Assembly: GCA_023400055.1 (NCBI GenBank)
Contig: JAEXFN010000005.1
Location: forward strand, 186,001-250,000
DNA: 64,000 nt
Reading direction: 5' to 3'
Origin: Bacillota bacterium
Lineage (GTDB): Bacteria > Bacillota > UBA4882 > UBA8346
Shown here: in pieces, positions 16,914-27,132 of the stretch
Position numbering within the stretch: the first letter of the stretch is position 1
Layout of the letters: each line of letters opens with the position of its first letter
The notes under the pieces: generated by a model
Databases searched by the model: none
The model's input: the letters and a program-made list of their open reading frames with translations, nothing else
Told to the model about the DNA's origin: nothing
Program-made: the position numbers and the translations under genes

Positions 16914-18971
16914 TCAGGTAGATGCCTTTTCTTCCTCAAAGATCGTCGCCTCAATCTGACTCATAAAATGGCGGAGCTTAACAGAATCCTGCCTTGAAAC
17001 TTCGCCGTTTTCATAAAGGGCCTGAATGATGTCCCGCCCTGTCTGAATAGCTTTGTATTGCAGCGATCTTTTATCTTGCTCAAAATGGGTGTTTCCCTTG
17101 GAAGTATGGCCATCAAGCGCGAGCCTTTCGATGATTTCGGCGTAATGCGCGATCACGGGGTAATAGATGCCCCGGTTCTCATCGTTTACCTGGCTGCTCA
17201 GTACGTTAATTGCCGCTTTTGAGGTCTGAATTTTGATATTTTTAATGGTTGGCAATGGATTGTGACGCGTGGGCAATTCAGGTTTGCTGCCTCTTTTGTA
17301 AAAATCATATCGCACCAAAGGCCTTAATCTCGCGGAAAGAGCCATTACGGAAGACATGACGCGCAGCTTCATCCGATTGGCAAGAATCGCTTCGGTGCGA
17401 TTCAGTATTTCACAGGCGCGGTCGGCGATGTCAGCAGTGATTTTCCCCTGCTCCAATAAGTTCTGAAGCGCTTCCTTTTCGGCCCGAATGCCCAGCAGGC
17501 GGGCCTCCGACTCCTCCCTATAGGAGGCTTTGCTCGGACTATGCTTGCTGGAAGAATTCAGTGTGGTCATCAAGAACCGCCGATACTCGGAAAGCACGGA
17601 TAAGGATGCCGCTCTGTTTTCTTCCGTCTTCTCCTCCTGAATGGAGTGTATGATGGCCTTGATCAGTTTCACCTTTGCTTCCCGCTCCGCGGCCATCTGA
17701 TCCGCCTCGGCGTTGGTTTCCCTTTTTTCCGTTATGAGCGGCAGCAGGAAACTTGCAATCAGAAGGGTCAGGAGGATCACACCGGCCGCAAGAAAAATCA
17801 TCAAATCCCGTTCGGGGAACGCCCTTCCGTTCTGGAGCACTAGCGGGATGGCAAGGGCGGCGGCCAGGGTCACCGCGCCGCGGACCCCGGCCAGGGAGGT
17901 CTGCGCATAGGCGCGCAGAGAGCGGCTGAAAACAGGCTTCCTGTGCTTCAACAGGTACTGGCCTTCGGAAAGCAGGAATATCCAGACAAACCGCAGGACG
18001 ATCAGGGCAACGGTGATCGAAACGATGTAGGTGATCACGCGAGCGTTATCGAACTGCGCATCCCTCCAGATCACCTTGATCACGTCCGGGATTTCGAGAC
18101 CAAGGATAACAAAAACCAGGCCGTTGAGAATATAGATGACCACCGACCAGGTGCTGTCGGAAACGACACGCAGGCGTGAGGAAAAGGCGGACTCCACGTG
18201 TTCCCGCTCGATCGCCTGCACGATCCCCCCCGCCACCACGGCCAAAATCCCCGAAACCTCGAGATGCTCCGCGATCAGGTAGATCGCAAAAGGCGTCAGC
18301 AATTGCAGGAGCATATGCATAGTGACGTCCTCCATGCCGAGCCGGCGCAGGAACAGCCGGAACCAGATGACGGCGAAGGCGAGCACCGTGCCAAGGGCAA
18401 GCCCGCCGAGGGCAATGATCAGAAAGCTGACCGACGCTTCGCGCAGGGAGAAGGCACCCGTTACCGTGGCAGCAATGGCGAATTTGAAGGCTACGAGGCC
18501 GGATGCGTCGTTCATCAGTGCCTCCCCTTCGAGGAGGTTGAGGAGGGTCTTGGGCAGATGGACGCGCCCCGCGATGGAACTGACGGCCACCGCGTCGGTC
18601 GGCGATAAAATCGCCGCGAGGGCGAAGGCGGCCGTCAGTGGGATGGACGGGATCATCCAGTGGATCGCATAGCCCATGCAGAATACGGTGGCAAAAACGA
18701 GGCCAAGGGCCAAAAGCAAAATGGGCGTACGCAGACGCCACAAATTTCTTTTAGAGATACGCTTTCCATCGTTAAACAGAAGGGGTGCAACAAACAGCAG
18801 GAAGAACAGTTCTGGGTCCAGTGCGGTATGCATGCCGGGATAGATAACTGCAATCACGATCCCCAGCACGATTTGAATCAGGGGGACGGGGATGTTGGGA
18901 ACGAAGTGATTGACGATGTTTGAAATGCCGATCAGGGTGAGAAGAACGAGCACGAACAGAAATGTTTCCAT
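16914..18971 (-). CDS. Monovalent cation:proton antiporter, CPA1 (NhaP/NHE) family
   Basis: A 685-residue inner-membrane antiporter exchanging Na+ or K+ for protons. About twelve hydrophobic segments fill the first 430 residues, including LFFLLFVAPLLFNDGKR, the key AAILSPTDAVAVSSI with its conserved Asp, and ALMNDASGLVAFKFA with the ND pair of CPA1 exchangers. A cytoplasmic C-terminal region (about 430-685) is charged and helical. The ATG at 18971 follows AAGGAGG; a longer reading to 19019 lacks a ribosome site. It stands alone: the upstream side holds only repeats. Ion preference cannot be read from the sequence. Confidence 0.92.
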   Translation of the reverse strand: METFLFVLVLLTLIGISNIVNHFVPNIPVPLIQIVLGIVIAVIYPGMHTALDPELFFLLFVAPLLFNDGKRISKRNLWRLRTPILLLALGLVFATVFCMGYAIHWMIPSIPLTAAFALAAILSPTDAVAVSSIAGRVHLPKTLLNLLEGEALMNDASGLVAFKFAIAATVTGAFSLREASVSFLIIALGGLALGTVLAFAVIWFRLFLRRLGMEDVTMHMLLQLLTPFAIYLIAEHLEVSGILAVVAGGIVQAIEREHVESAFSSRLRVVSDSTWSVVIYILNGLVFVILGLEIPDVIKVIWRDAQFDNARVITYIVSITVALIVLRFVWIFLLSEGQYLLKHRKPVFSRSLRAYAQTSLAGVRGAVTLAAALAIPLVLQNGRAFPERDLMIFLAAGVILLTLLIASFLLPLITEKRETNAEADQMAAEREAKVKLIKAIIHSIQEEKTEENRAASLSVLSEYRRFLMTTLNSSSKHSPSKASYREESEARLLGIRAEKEALQNLLEQGKITADIADRACEILNRTEAILANRMKLRVMSSVMALSARLRPLVRYDFYKRGSKPELPTRHNPLPTIKNIKIQTSKAAINVLSSQVNDENRGIYYPVIAHYAEIIERLALDGHTSKGNTHFEQDKRSLQYKAIQTGRDIIQALYENGEVSRQDSVKLRHFMSQIEATIFEEEKAST

Positions 18972-19221
18972 AAAGGAAGCATCCCCTCCTTTTCTGTTTA
19001 TATTACTTAATCGTGACATAAAAAAGGCGAGAAGGCAATAAAGCGGCTGTCAACCGGGCTGGGAATGATGTGATGAATCACCGCTTAGTCCCCGCAAATT
19101 ATCAGGGCGTTTTTTGGTGGTTAAATGCTTACTAAGCGCTTTTGAAATCTTGCAACGCCGTTACAATGCAAAAAATCGTATCGCTGACGGTACGGGTGGA
19201 AGCCTTATGAAATAAGGAAGG

Positions 19222-19783
19222 ACTTTTGGATGCTTGTTTCTATGGCCCACGGTTCCGACGGCGGGATTACTTTTGGAGCGCCCCAAAAGTAACCAAAAAG
19301 GCGCTGGAACCTACGGATTCCCGTCCTCCCTTTATGCATCCGGTAATCGTCTTCGCCATCCCTGGCCTTCTGTCTGGCTACTATGCCGAGGCTTTCGATG
19401 TCCCCTTCGCTGGGCGACCGCCGTTTTTCCTCCTCGAAAAGAGGCGTCGCCCGCCTTCATCCTTGAAGGCGGCGGGTATTCGAAATTTACTGTATCCACA
19501 AAAATTAAGCTTAGTAGTATAACCGAGCAACGAGCACCCGTCTCCAAGGAGGGAGACGGCGCCGCTTCTTTTCAGGAAGAAAAACAGCGGTCGGGATCGG
19601 AAGCCATAACCTGGTTGCCAGACAGAAGGCCATGGATGGCGGCGACATTCTAATACCCCGGATGAATCAGGAGGCGCCGGAACCTCGGTTCCGGCTGGGC
19701 GGATTCCAAAGGGTGTCCCACTACACCCTTTGGTCCTGGGGGCGTGGGGGTAGGAATAGTCCCCATCGACCCTCATTCGCTTA
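19222..19783. repeat. Dispersed large inverted-repeat element, copy 1
   Basis: About 560 bases closely similar to 62081-62694. The element is itself an imperfect inverted repeat: the left half around 19330-19380 (GGCCTTCTGTCTGGC) recurs in reverse complement around 19610-19640 (GCCAGACAGAAGGCC), and the CTCCTCGAAAAGAGGCG region mirrors the right-half block around 19550-19590. Each half carries its own hairpin (TTACTTTTGG/CCAAAAGTAA near 19268-19293 and CCAAAGGGTGT/ACACCCTTTGG near 19706-19733). Short open frames inside differ between copies mostly by amino-acid-changing substitutions, so I read it as noncoding. Confidence 0.85.
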
Positions 19784-19848
19784 AAATTTTGCTTACCTAC
19801 TCTCCATGGAAAGCTGAGCCCCTATGTAAGCTTGTCGAGGAGCCAAAA

Positions 19849-20026
19849 GAGATCATTCTGTTAATAACTGAGCTCTTTTTGTGAATAAGTAAGCTCTTTC
19901 AGTCACTCAATGAGCTCATTTTGTGGATAAGTAAGCTCATTTTGTTAATGAAAGAGCTCTTTTTGTGAATAAACAAGCTCTTTCAGTCACTCAACGAGCT
20001 CATTTTGTGGATAAACGGTTCCGTTG
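19849..20026. repeat. 21-bp-period tandem array B with 84-bp higher-order repeat
   Basis: The core GAGCTC (or AAGCTC, GAGATC) recurs at 19849, 19870, 19891, 19912, 19933, 19954, 19975 and 19996, exact 21-bp steps. Unit beginnings cycle in fours (GTTAAT, GTGAAT, GTCACT, GTGGAT), so 19860-19943 is repeated by 19944-20026. Stop codons in the units argue against coding. Unit style matches array A. Confidence 0.9.
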
Positions 20027-20145
20027 AACGCGGTTAACGGTTCCGGTTGTGGATAAGTCAGAGAAGTAACAGTAAACAGAACTGCTTGCGGGCTCCCGGC
20101 TGGCGGATTCCAAACCCGCAGTGGCAGCCTCCGACCGGCCGGCCG

Positions 20146-20400
20146 TTACTGCGGCACATCGGTCGGCCGCATCCCCTCCTCGACCGCCTGCGCGGTGCGT
20201 TTGGTCCGTATGTATTGGCTGTAATTGATGGTCTGCAGATAGAAGAGGTCTTTCTTTAGCGATCTCAGCTCTCGGTGCAGTTGTTCGATCTGGCCGGCCT
20301 GGGCGGTATACTTTTTATTCAGCGCCGACCATTGGCAAAGCGCCACCACGGCCAGGACGGCCGGCAACACGATCAGGCAGGGGAAGACAAATTTTTTCAT
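20146..20400 (-). CDS. Small membrane-anchored coiled-coil protein, unknown
   Basis: An 84-residue protein with one N-terminal membrane helix (VFPCLIVLPAVLAVVALCQW, residues about 5-24), then a helical heptad-like stretch (AQAGQIEQLHRELRSLKKDLFYL) and a polar tail. This layout resembles short bitopic proteins such as FtsB/FtsL or small sporulation proteins, but no family motif is clear. The start is the ATG at 20400 with AAGG seven bases upstream; the longer open frame has no ribosome site. It stands alone between the repeat array and an inverted repeat. Function unknown. Confidence 0.55.
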   Translation of the reverse strand: MKKFVFPCLIVLPAVLAVVALCQWSALNKKYTAQAGQIEQLHRELRSLKKDLFYLQTINYSQYIRTKRTAQAVEEGMRPTDVPQ

Positions 20401-21216
20401 GATCATCCTTATCAATGCCGCGAAGTTATGTAAAATGGGAACCAAAACCAAATATCTAAATTCGCTGCGCGAAAGGATAATCCTGCTTGATGGGTCAATG
20501 ATTGGGCTGCCCGGGCAAAGATCGAGCAGCGCCGATGGTCGATCGACCATGAACTGTTACGCTTGTTGAAGCGGCGCCGGCCCCAATGAGCCGGGGAACG
20601 GCCAGGGGCCGTCCTGCCCAGCCGCCGGCCGCGGACTCCATGCAAAAATACCGGAAGCTGCCTCCCGGTATTTTTGCATAAAGGATGAATGGGTGTTAAC
20701 CAACCAGTCTTAAGCCGTTCGCTGCATAAGGAACGGTCAGGCGAGCGTTTCGTCGACCACGCTTGAATTGGTGGCTCAAATGAGCAAGCAAGCGGCCGGG
20801 AAGAGCGGGATGGTTTGTTGGCTCGGGGCGACGGTTCCCGCTTCCGGAAGATGCTGCAAACTTCAGGCGAGGAATTCCCTGAACCTACAGTTGCCGTAGA
20901 GGACCCGGCTTCGTTTTGCCTAGCGCAGCATCGGTTCCGCTCCCGGCAGGCGTTGAACCCAGGAGCTTTAATAAGGGGTCAGGGACTGGGAAGAGCGCGG
21001 CCTAAGGAAATGGGATCCACGGAAAGGATTGGAATGCTTCATCCTATGCATTTCTTCGGAAAGCGTGTTGTTCCTTGGGCGTTTGCGGCCATTGTTACGC
21101 AACCTAAGGCTCGCTTTGCACATTCCGAACGCGCGCGCCGGCTGCGCTGCCCGATCGCGCGGGAGCGGAACGCCCCTTGCGGTTGCTGGCGCGCGGCTTG
21201 CGGAGCAAAACTTGAT
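20401..21216. other. Gene-poor stretch with a long hairpin
   Basis: About 800 bases with no gene I can support. It holds a perfect 15-base stem hairpin at 20640-20679 (ATGCAAAAATACCGG and its complement around a ten-base loop), which can act as a two-way terminator. The plus-strand open frame in 20815-21279 has low-complexity composition, no ribosome site and overlaps the gene end at 21217, so I do not call it. Confidence 0.5.
20640..20679. terminator. Long perfect hairpin, possible bidirectional terminator
   Basis: Perfect 15-base arms with T-rich outer parts on both strands (GTATTTTTGCAT). It fits a factor-independent terminator read from either side. Confidence 0.55.
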
Positions 21217-21789
21217 TTAATCGGGCGGGACCGCCTCCGCCAGATCCCAGGGATGAATCTTGCCGGACGATTGCCGTAGCTGATAGCCCCCGTTTGGGTC
21301 GCGCTGCAGCTTCCAGTGATAGTAATGTAATACGCCCCGCTCAAAGAGGGAGCGCTGGCAACGGTCCTTGTAGGCGAGGACTTCGCTTAACGTCGCAATT
21401 TTTTGGCCGTCCGGCGTCTCGAAGGAATCGAACCGGCCGTTGTGGCACTGCTTGCGGTCACTGAAAGCGATGGCCGGCCCGCTCCCCAAGCTGGTCGCGG
21501 CGCCGCCGAGCCGGATGAATTTGGAGAGCGGGTGCGCCTTGTCGGCTTCATAATCGCTCAGGGTCCGGTATAAATACAGGGTATTAAAACAGAACGTCCC
21601 GCGCTCCGGATCTTGCGCATCCGGGGTGTAGGACGTTGCGTGAAGCAATTTGACCAGTTGGAGGCGGGATTGAAGCTGAGTCAGGAGCAAACCGTTAAGG
21701 ACGCCGATCTGCCAAACGCTTTGACCGTTTTGGACCGTGACGCGGTAAAATAACACTCCGGCGGGTTGGTGCTTTTGAACGATTGTCAA
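21217..21789 (-). CDS. Protein of unknown function
   Basis: I do not recognise this 190-residue soluble protein. The TTG start has GGAGGAGG at close spacing, which supports translation. It contains VLFYRVTVQNGQSVWQIGVLNG near the start, four cysteines scattered without a metal-binding pattern, and a mixed alpha/beta composition. The frame is clean over its length and codon use looks like that of its neighbours. No operon partner: the leu cluster on the same strand ends upstream, after a gap of about 230 bases. No function is proposed. Confidence 0.6.
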   Translation of the reverse strand: MTIVQKHQPAGVLFYRVTVQNGQSVWQIGVLNGLLLTQLQSRLQLVKLLHATSYTPDAQDPERGTFCFNTLYLYRTLSDYEADKAHPLSKFIRLGGAATSLGSGPAIAFSDRKQCHNGRFDSFETPDGQKIATLSEVLAYKDRCQRSLFERGVLHYYHWKLQRDPNGGYQLRQSSGKIHPWDLAEAVPPD

Positions 21790-22022
21790 ACACCTCCTCC
21801 GTGATGCAGCTCCGGTGATCCATCCCTAAAGAATCTCAGCGACGATAATGCCACCCAAAACTTTTAAAATCATGTTTTTAAATACGCAATACTGATTCAA
21901 TCACCGGAGTAATACTTTCATTGTATGCGGCCCGTCCCGGAAGGTGACCGGCTCCGGCCGAAAGATGCCGTCCGTATATCATTTTTGGCTGCATCCGGTG
22001 GCGGACGGGAATTTGAACCGAG

Positions 22023-23093
<1,071 letters not shown>

Positions 23094-23135
23094 CGCGATT
23101 CTCCTTTGTAAAATAATCGATCCCTATTATCGCAT

Positions 23136-23639
23136 CTATCGGTCGAAAAGCCGGCTCCGGACATAACCGATGAGCCCGCCGGCGCTGATCAATTCCTGCA
23201 TGAACGGCGGGAACGGCGCGGCCTGGAAACTCTGGCCGCTGGTCCGGTCGGTGATGGTTCCGGTGGTCAAGTCGACCTCGACCTGATCGCCCTGGGCGAT
23301 CGCGGCGCTGGCTTCGGGGGATTCCAGGATCGGCAAGCCGATGTTGATGGCGTTGCGGTAGAAGATCCGCGCGAAGGAGGCGGCGATGACGCAGGAGACG
23401 CCGGCGGCCTTGATGGCCAGCGGCGCGTGCTCCCGCGAACTGCCGCAGCCGAAGTTTTTGCCACCGACGATCATTTCGCCGGGGCGGACTTTGGCGGCGA
23501 AGCCGGGATCGGCGTCTTCCATGCAGTGGGCGGCCAGCTCCTGCGGGTCGCTGGTATTCAGATAACGGGCCGGGATGATCAGGTCGGTATCGACGTCATT
23601 CCCGAACTTCCAGACTTTGCCCTGCAACAACTCTTTCAT
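23136..23639 (-). CDS. leuD: 3-isopropylmalate dehydratase, small subunit
   Basis: Swivelling small subunit of isopropylmalate isomerase, which pairs with LeuC. The 167-residue protein is the short (archaeal/anaerobe type) form. It shows VWKFGNDVDTDLIIPARYLN, NFGCGSSREHAPLAIK and ASFARIFYRNAINIGLPI, all hallmark LeuD motifs. The start is the ATG at 23639, which overlaps the leuC stop by four bases. A longer open frame in the same register reads into leuC and is not real. Coupled translation fits the 1:1 complex. Confidence 0.96.
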   Translation of the reverse strand: MKELLQGKVWKFGNDVDTDLIIPARYLNTSDPQELAAHCMEDADPGFAAKVRPGEMIVGGKNFGCGSSREHAPLAIKAAGVSCVIAASFARIFYRNAINIGLPILESPEASAAIAQGDQVEVDLTTGTITDRTSGQSFQAAPFPPFMQELISAGGLIGYVRSRLFDR

Positions 23640-24904
23640 TTTACTCCAACCTCCTCGGGTCCGGCGATCCGGCCGGCAATGGCCGACGCGGCGGCTACCG
23701 CCGGTCCGGCTAAATAAACTTCGCTCTCGGGATGGCCCATCCGGCCGACGAAATTGCGGTTGGTGGTGGCGACGGCCCGCTCGCCTTTGGCGAGGATTCC
23801 CATGTGGCCGCCGAGACACGGACCGCAGGTGGGGGTGGAGACCACCGCGCCGGCTTCGACAAAGATATCGAAGAGCCCTTCGTGCATCGCCTGGCGCCAA
23901 ATGGTCTGGGTGCCGGGGATGACGATCAGCCGGACGTTGGAATGGACCTTGCGACCTTTCAGGATCGCGGCCGCTTCCCGCAGGTCCTCGATGCGGCCGT
24001 TGGTACAGGAGCCGATGATCGACTGGTCGATGGTCACCGTACCGCACGCGGAAAGCGGCCGGGCATTCTCCGGCAGATGAGGGAAGGCGATTTGCGGTTC
24101 CAAGTCGGAGACGTCCCACTCGTAAACCCGGCTGTACTCGGCGTCGGGGTCGCTGGCGTAGACGGTGTAGGGACGTTTGGCGCGCGGCTTGATAAAGTCG
24201 AGGGTCGCCTGGTCCACCGGGAAGATGCCGTTTTTGCCGCCGGCCTCGATGGCCATGTTGGCCATGGTCAGGCGGCCTTCCATCGATAGAGCGGCGATCG
24301 CTTCGCCGGTGAACTCCATCGATTGGTAGAGGGCGCCGTCGACGCCGATCTTGCCGATGGTGTAGAGGATCAGGTCCTTGCCGCCGACCCAGCGGGGCAA
24401 CTTGCTATGGTAAATGAACTTGATGCTCTCAGGGACCTTGAACCAGATCTCGCCGAGGGCCATCGCCGCCGCCATGTCGGTGCTCCCGACACCGGTGGCG
24501 AAAGCGCCGACCGCGCCATAGGTGCAAGTATGCGAGTCGGCCCCGATGATCAGCTCGCCGGGCAGCGTCAGTCCCTGCTCCGGGAGCAAACAGTGCTCGA
24601 TGCCCATCTGGCCGACCTCGAAATAGTTGACGATGCCGTACTTGTGGGCGAAGTCCCGCACCTGTTTGGCTTGTTCGGCCGATTTGATATCCTTGTTGGG
24701 GGTGAAATGGTCGGGCACCAGCGCCACTTTGTTCTGGTCGAAGACCCGCTCGACCCCGATCTTTTCAAACTCGCGGATCGCCATCGGCGCAGTGATGTCG
24801 TTGCCGAGGACCAGATCCACCTTGGCCTGGATCAGTTCGCCGGGAACCACCGCTTCTTTGCCGGCATGGGCGGCCAGGATCTTTTCGCTTATTGTCATTC
24901 CCAT
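23636..24904 (-). CDS. leuC: 3-isopropylmalate dehydratase, large subunit
   Basis: Catalytic iron-sulfur subunit of isopropylmalate isomerase (aconitase superfamily), converting 2- to 3-isopropylmalate. The 422-residue protein is of the short LeuC type found in archaea and many anaerobes. Cluster ligands are visible in IGSCTNGRI and TCGPCLGGHMG; substrate and fold motifs include GADSHTCTYGAVGAFATG and VDQATLDFIKPRAKRPYTV. GAGGTGA lies before the first ATG. It is the first gene of the leu cluster. No T-box or leader peptide was seen in the 180 bases upstream. Confidence 0.97.
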   Translation of the reverse strand: MGMTISEKILAAHAGKEAVVPGELIQAKVDLVLGNDITAPMAIREFEKIGVERVFDQNKVALVPDHFTPNKDIKSAEQAKQVRDFAHKYGIVNYFEVGQMGIEHCLLPEQGLTLPGELIIGADSHTCTYGAVGAFATGVGSTDMAAAMALGEIWFKVPESIKFIYHSKLPRWVGGKDLILYTIGKIGVDGALYQSMEFTGEAIAALSMEGRLTMANMAIEAGGKNGIFPVDQATLDFIKPRAKRPYTVYASDPDAEYSRVYEWDVSDLEPQIAFPHLPENARPLSACGTVTIDQSIIGSCTNGRIEDLREAAAILKGRKVHSNVRLIVIPGTQTIWRQAMHEGLFDIFVEAGAVVSTPTCGPCLGGHMGILAKGERAVATTNRNFVGRMGHPESEVYLAGPAVAAASAIAGRIAGPEEVGVK

Positions 24905-25090
24905 CAGAAATCACCTCATCTTAGTATCGATATATGTCGCAACCGGCTTGCCATATGCGGGGGATGCCAGAATTACCTGATTCTTACGGCAGATTTTAGA
25001 CCACAATATTAAGGACGGAAGCTCGACGCCAGTTGCGGGTCAATGGCACCGGGGCTATTGGGATCAGCCCGATTTTTTCGGCCCGTCAAG

Positions 25091-25945
25091 TCATCGCGCC
25101 GGTTTGACCGCGGTAGCCAGGAACATCGGGATCTCGACCGTCTGGCCCGCTTTGTTGGTGGTCCGGCAGCGACAGTTGAAGTCGGTGACGCTTGTTTCGA
25201 TGAACCCGGCGTCGGTCAGCCATTGCCCGACTTCGGCCTTTTCAAAACCGAGCCAGACGTCGAACTTCTCCTGTTTCAACCATTGGTGATGGTGGGCCTG
25301 GGCGTCGGTGATCACCGCCCGGCCGCCGGGTTTCAGGACCCGGAACATCTCCTTGACGGCCAGCGACGGTTCGAGCAGATGATGCAGGAGCAAGTTGGCG
25401 AAGACCCGATCCTGGCTGGCGTCTTCCAGCGGCAGATCGTGGGCGTCGCCCTCGACCAGCTCCACATTGTCCAGCCTGGCCTGGTTCAGTTCGTAACCGG
25501 CTACTTCCAGCATGGCGGTGGAGAGATCGACCGCGGTGACTTTTCCGGCCCGTTCGGCCAGGGCCCTGGCCAGATAACCGGTGCCGGTGCCGAGGTCGGC
25601 GACTTGCGAACCGGGGACCGGGGGAAAACGCTCGATGACCATCTCCCGCAAGGCTCCGTCGTAGCTTCCCTTGCGCATCTCGTCATAGACCGGGGCGACC
25701 TTGCTGAAATAAGCCTTGCCCTCGTCCTCGACCGCCGCGTAGTCGCGGGAGTTGCCCTGGGCGACCCAGGCCAAGAGGGCGGCCCGCGAGAAACGCCATT
25801 CCCGGCCGACCTTCCGAGCGGGCAGATCCTCTTCCCGCAACATCTTCAGGAAGGTTTTGGTGCTGACCTGAAAGAGCTGGCTGGCTTCTTCCAGCGTGAG
25901 GACGTCTTTATAAGTATCCGGGGGTTCGGTTCCAACCATTATCAA
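25091..25945 (-). CDS. Fusion of an excisionase-type HTH domain with a class I SAM methyltransferase
   Basis: A 284-residue two-domain protein. Residues about 13-62 are a MerR/excisionase-like helix-turn-helix (LTLEEASQLFQVSTKTFLKMLREEDLPARKVGREWRFS) of the kind that binds DNA. Residues about 70-245 form a class I methyltransferase with the SAM loop VADLGTGTGYLARAL, AVDLSTAMLEVA, EGDAHDLPLED and VLKPGGRAVITDA. A short C-terminal strand region follows. The start is a TTG or the ATG two codons later, with AGGAGG upstream. Similar fusions of regulator and methyltransferase occur in some Firmicutes with no known target. What it methylates is unknown. Confidence 0.85.
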   Translation of the reverse strand: MIMVGTEPPDTYKDVLTLEEASQLFQVSTKTFLKMLREEDLPARKVGREWRFSRAALLAWVAQGNSRDYAAVEDEGKAYFSKVAPVYDEMRKGSYDGALREMVIERFPPVPGSQVADLGTGTGYLARALAERAGKVTAVDLSTAMLEVAGYELNQARLDNVELVEGDAHDLPLEDASQDRVFANLLLHHLLEPSLAVKEMFRVLKPGGRAVITDAQAHHHQWLKQEKFDVWLGFEKAEVGQWLTDAGFIETSVTDFNCRCRTTNKAGQTVEIPMFLATAVKPAR

Positions 25946-26213
25946 AAAGGCCTCCTGTTGGTCTCATTATAAGACATTAAATACCGGCAATCAAGCATTA
26001 TTTTCTCTTATATTCTTTTATATTCGATTAAATTCTCTCAATTCGAGAAAGGATCCTCCGGGAGTCGGAAGAGAAAGATGGGCGATTGTTGCTTTGGGAC
26101 AAAGCCGTCATGGGTTTGTCATCGTTTTTTCGCCAAGATTAATTTGAAAATGCCGGGCGGCACAAATATAATGGGGGTAAAAGCCGTAAGCAGACAAAAC
26201 TCAGGAGGAGAGA

Positions 26214-27074
26214 ATGCAATATTCGTTATTAGCCATGGATTTGGACGGGACGTTGCTGAACAGCCGGACGCAGATCAGCGCCGCCAATATCGCGGCGATC
26301 CAGGAGTTCCGCGCGCGGGGCGGATCGGTCGTCATTTGCAGCGGCCGGTCACCGTTGTCGACCCGCTGGATCGCGGCCAACGTCGGGCTGACCGAGCCCA
26401 TCATCACTTATAATGGAGCGATTCTCCAGGAGGCCGACGGCCGGGTGCTTGAGAGCGCCGCTCTCAAGCACCCGGCCATCTTGGCGCTGCTCGAGGAATG
26501 CCGGGCGCGGTGCTTCTATGTCCAGTTGTATGAAGGGGATACGCTGCTCATTTCGGAGCGCAACCGGATGAATGGACGGTGGGTCGAGAACAACATTCCC
26601 GATCTGGGAGTGCGCGGCATCGCTCCCGGACTGTTGGAGGACTACCGCCGGCAATGCCGTGTGCAGCTGGTGGGCGATCTGGCGGAGTATGTCCGCAAAG
26701 CACGGCCGGAGATCGCCAAGATCGCCATTTTCAGGCGGGACGGTGGAACGCTGGAAGATTTCGCGGACCAATTGGCGCAACGAGCGGACTGGTATGAAGC
26801 CAGCAGCAGCCTGAACTTTCACAATCTGGAGATCGCCCCAGCCGGATTTTCCAAGGCGTCGGCGCTGTTACGGCTGGCCGACCGGCTGGGGGTGCCGACC
26901 GACCGGGTAGCCGCCATCGGCGACAATTACAATGACCTGGGGATGCTGCAAGCGGCCGCGTTCGGCATCGCCATGGGCAATGCGCCGGAGCCGGTACGGG
27001 CGGCGGCGGACGGGGTAAGCGAGATCCAGGACCGGGATGGCCTGGCCTTGGCCATTCGAAACTACTTACTCTGA
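26214..27074 (+). CDS. HAD-superfamily Cof-type phosphatase
   Basis: A 286-residue cytoplasmic sugar- or cofactor-phosphate phosphatase of the Cof/YkrA type. Motif I is the nucleophile LAMDLDGTLLNS, motif II is VICSGRSP, motif III includes the lysine in GFSKASALLRL, and motif IV is AIGDNYNDLGML. CAGGAGG lies before the ATG. A perfect 39-bp palindrome (26439-26477) lies inside the coding sequence, in the region after motif II. It precedes the mur operon by 230 bases with its own stop inside a likely MurR-type operator, so a link with amino-sugar phosphate metabolism is possible but unproven. Confidence 0.9.
   Translation: MQYSLLAMDLDGTLLNSRTQISAANIAAIQEFRARGGSVVICSGRSPLSTRWIAANVGLTEPIITYNGAILQEADGRVLESAALKHPAILALLEECRARCFYVQLYEGDTLLISERNRMNGRWVENNIPDLGVRGIAPGLLEDYRRQCRVQLVGDLAEYVRKARPEIAKIAIFRRDGGTLEDFADQLAQRADWYEASSSLNFHNLEIAPAGFSKASALLRLADRLGVPTDRVAAIGDNYNDLGMLQAAAFGIAMGNAPEPVRAAADGVSEIQDRDGLALAIRNYLL
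26439..26477. repeat. Perfect 39-bp palindrome inside the HAD gene
   Basis: Two 19-base arms (GGCCGGGTGCTTGAGAGCG and its complement) flank one central C. It codes for GRVLESAALKHPA in the protein. Confidence 0.9.
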
Positions 27075-27086
27075 AATATTATTTCA
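27072..27086. promoter_or_regulatory. 15-bp palindrome, candidate MurR/RpiR operator
   Basis: TGAAATATTATTTCA is a perfect palindrome around one base. It lies 18 bases upstream of the -35 box of the murQ promoter and overlaps the HAD stop codon. A looser TTTCAA...TTGAA pair surrounds the promoter. The RpiR-family regulator is encoded in the operon. Confidence 0.4.
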
Positions 27087-27103
27087 ATTATAAATAAAAT
27101 ATA

Positions 27104-27132
27104 TTGAATTATAATTTTAAACATCCTATAAT
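27104..27132 (+). promoter_or_regulatory. Sigma-A promoter of the mur operon
   Basis: TTGAAT (27104-27109), a 17-base spacer, and TATAAT (27127-27132). The transcript would have a leader of about 170 bases before murQ. Confidence 0.75.

Noticed and set aside
16898..16930. A stretch resembling the D-arm of a tRNA (GTGTAGCTCAGGTAG)
   Set aside because: No acceptor, anticodon or T-arm follows and the sequence runs into the end of the antiporter gene.
19226..19522. Short protein encoded in the large repeat element
   Set aside because: The related frame at 62184-62393 differs mainly by amino-acid-changing substitutions, and there is no ribosome site.
20815..21279. Plus-strand open frame
   Set aside because: No ribosome site, composition unlike real genes of this window, and it overlaps the minus-strand gene end at 21217.
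23640..24119. N-terminal extension of leuD
   Set aside because: The extended frame runs through leuC in another register. The real leuD start has a four-base overlap with the leuC stop.
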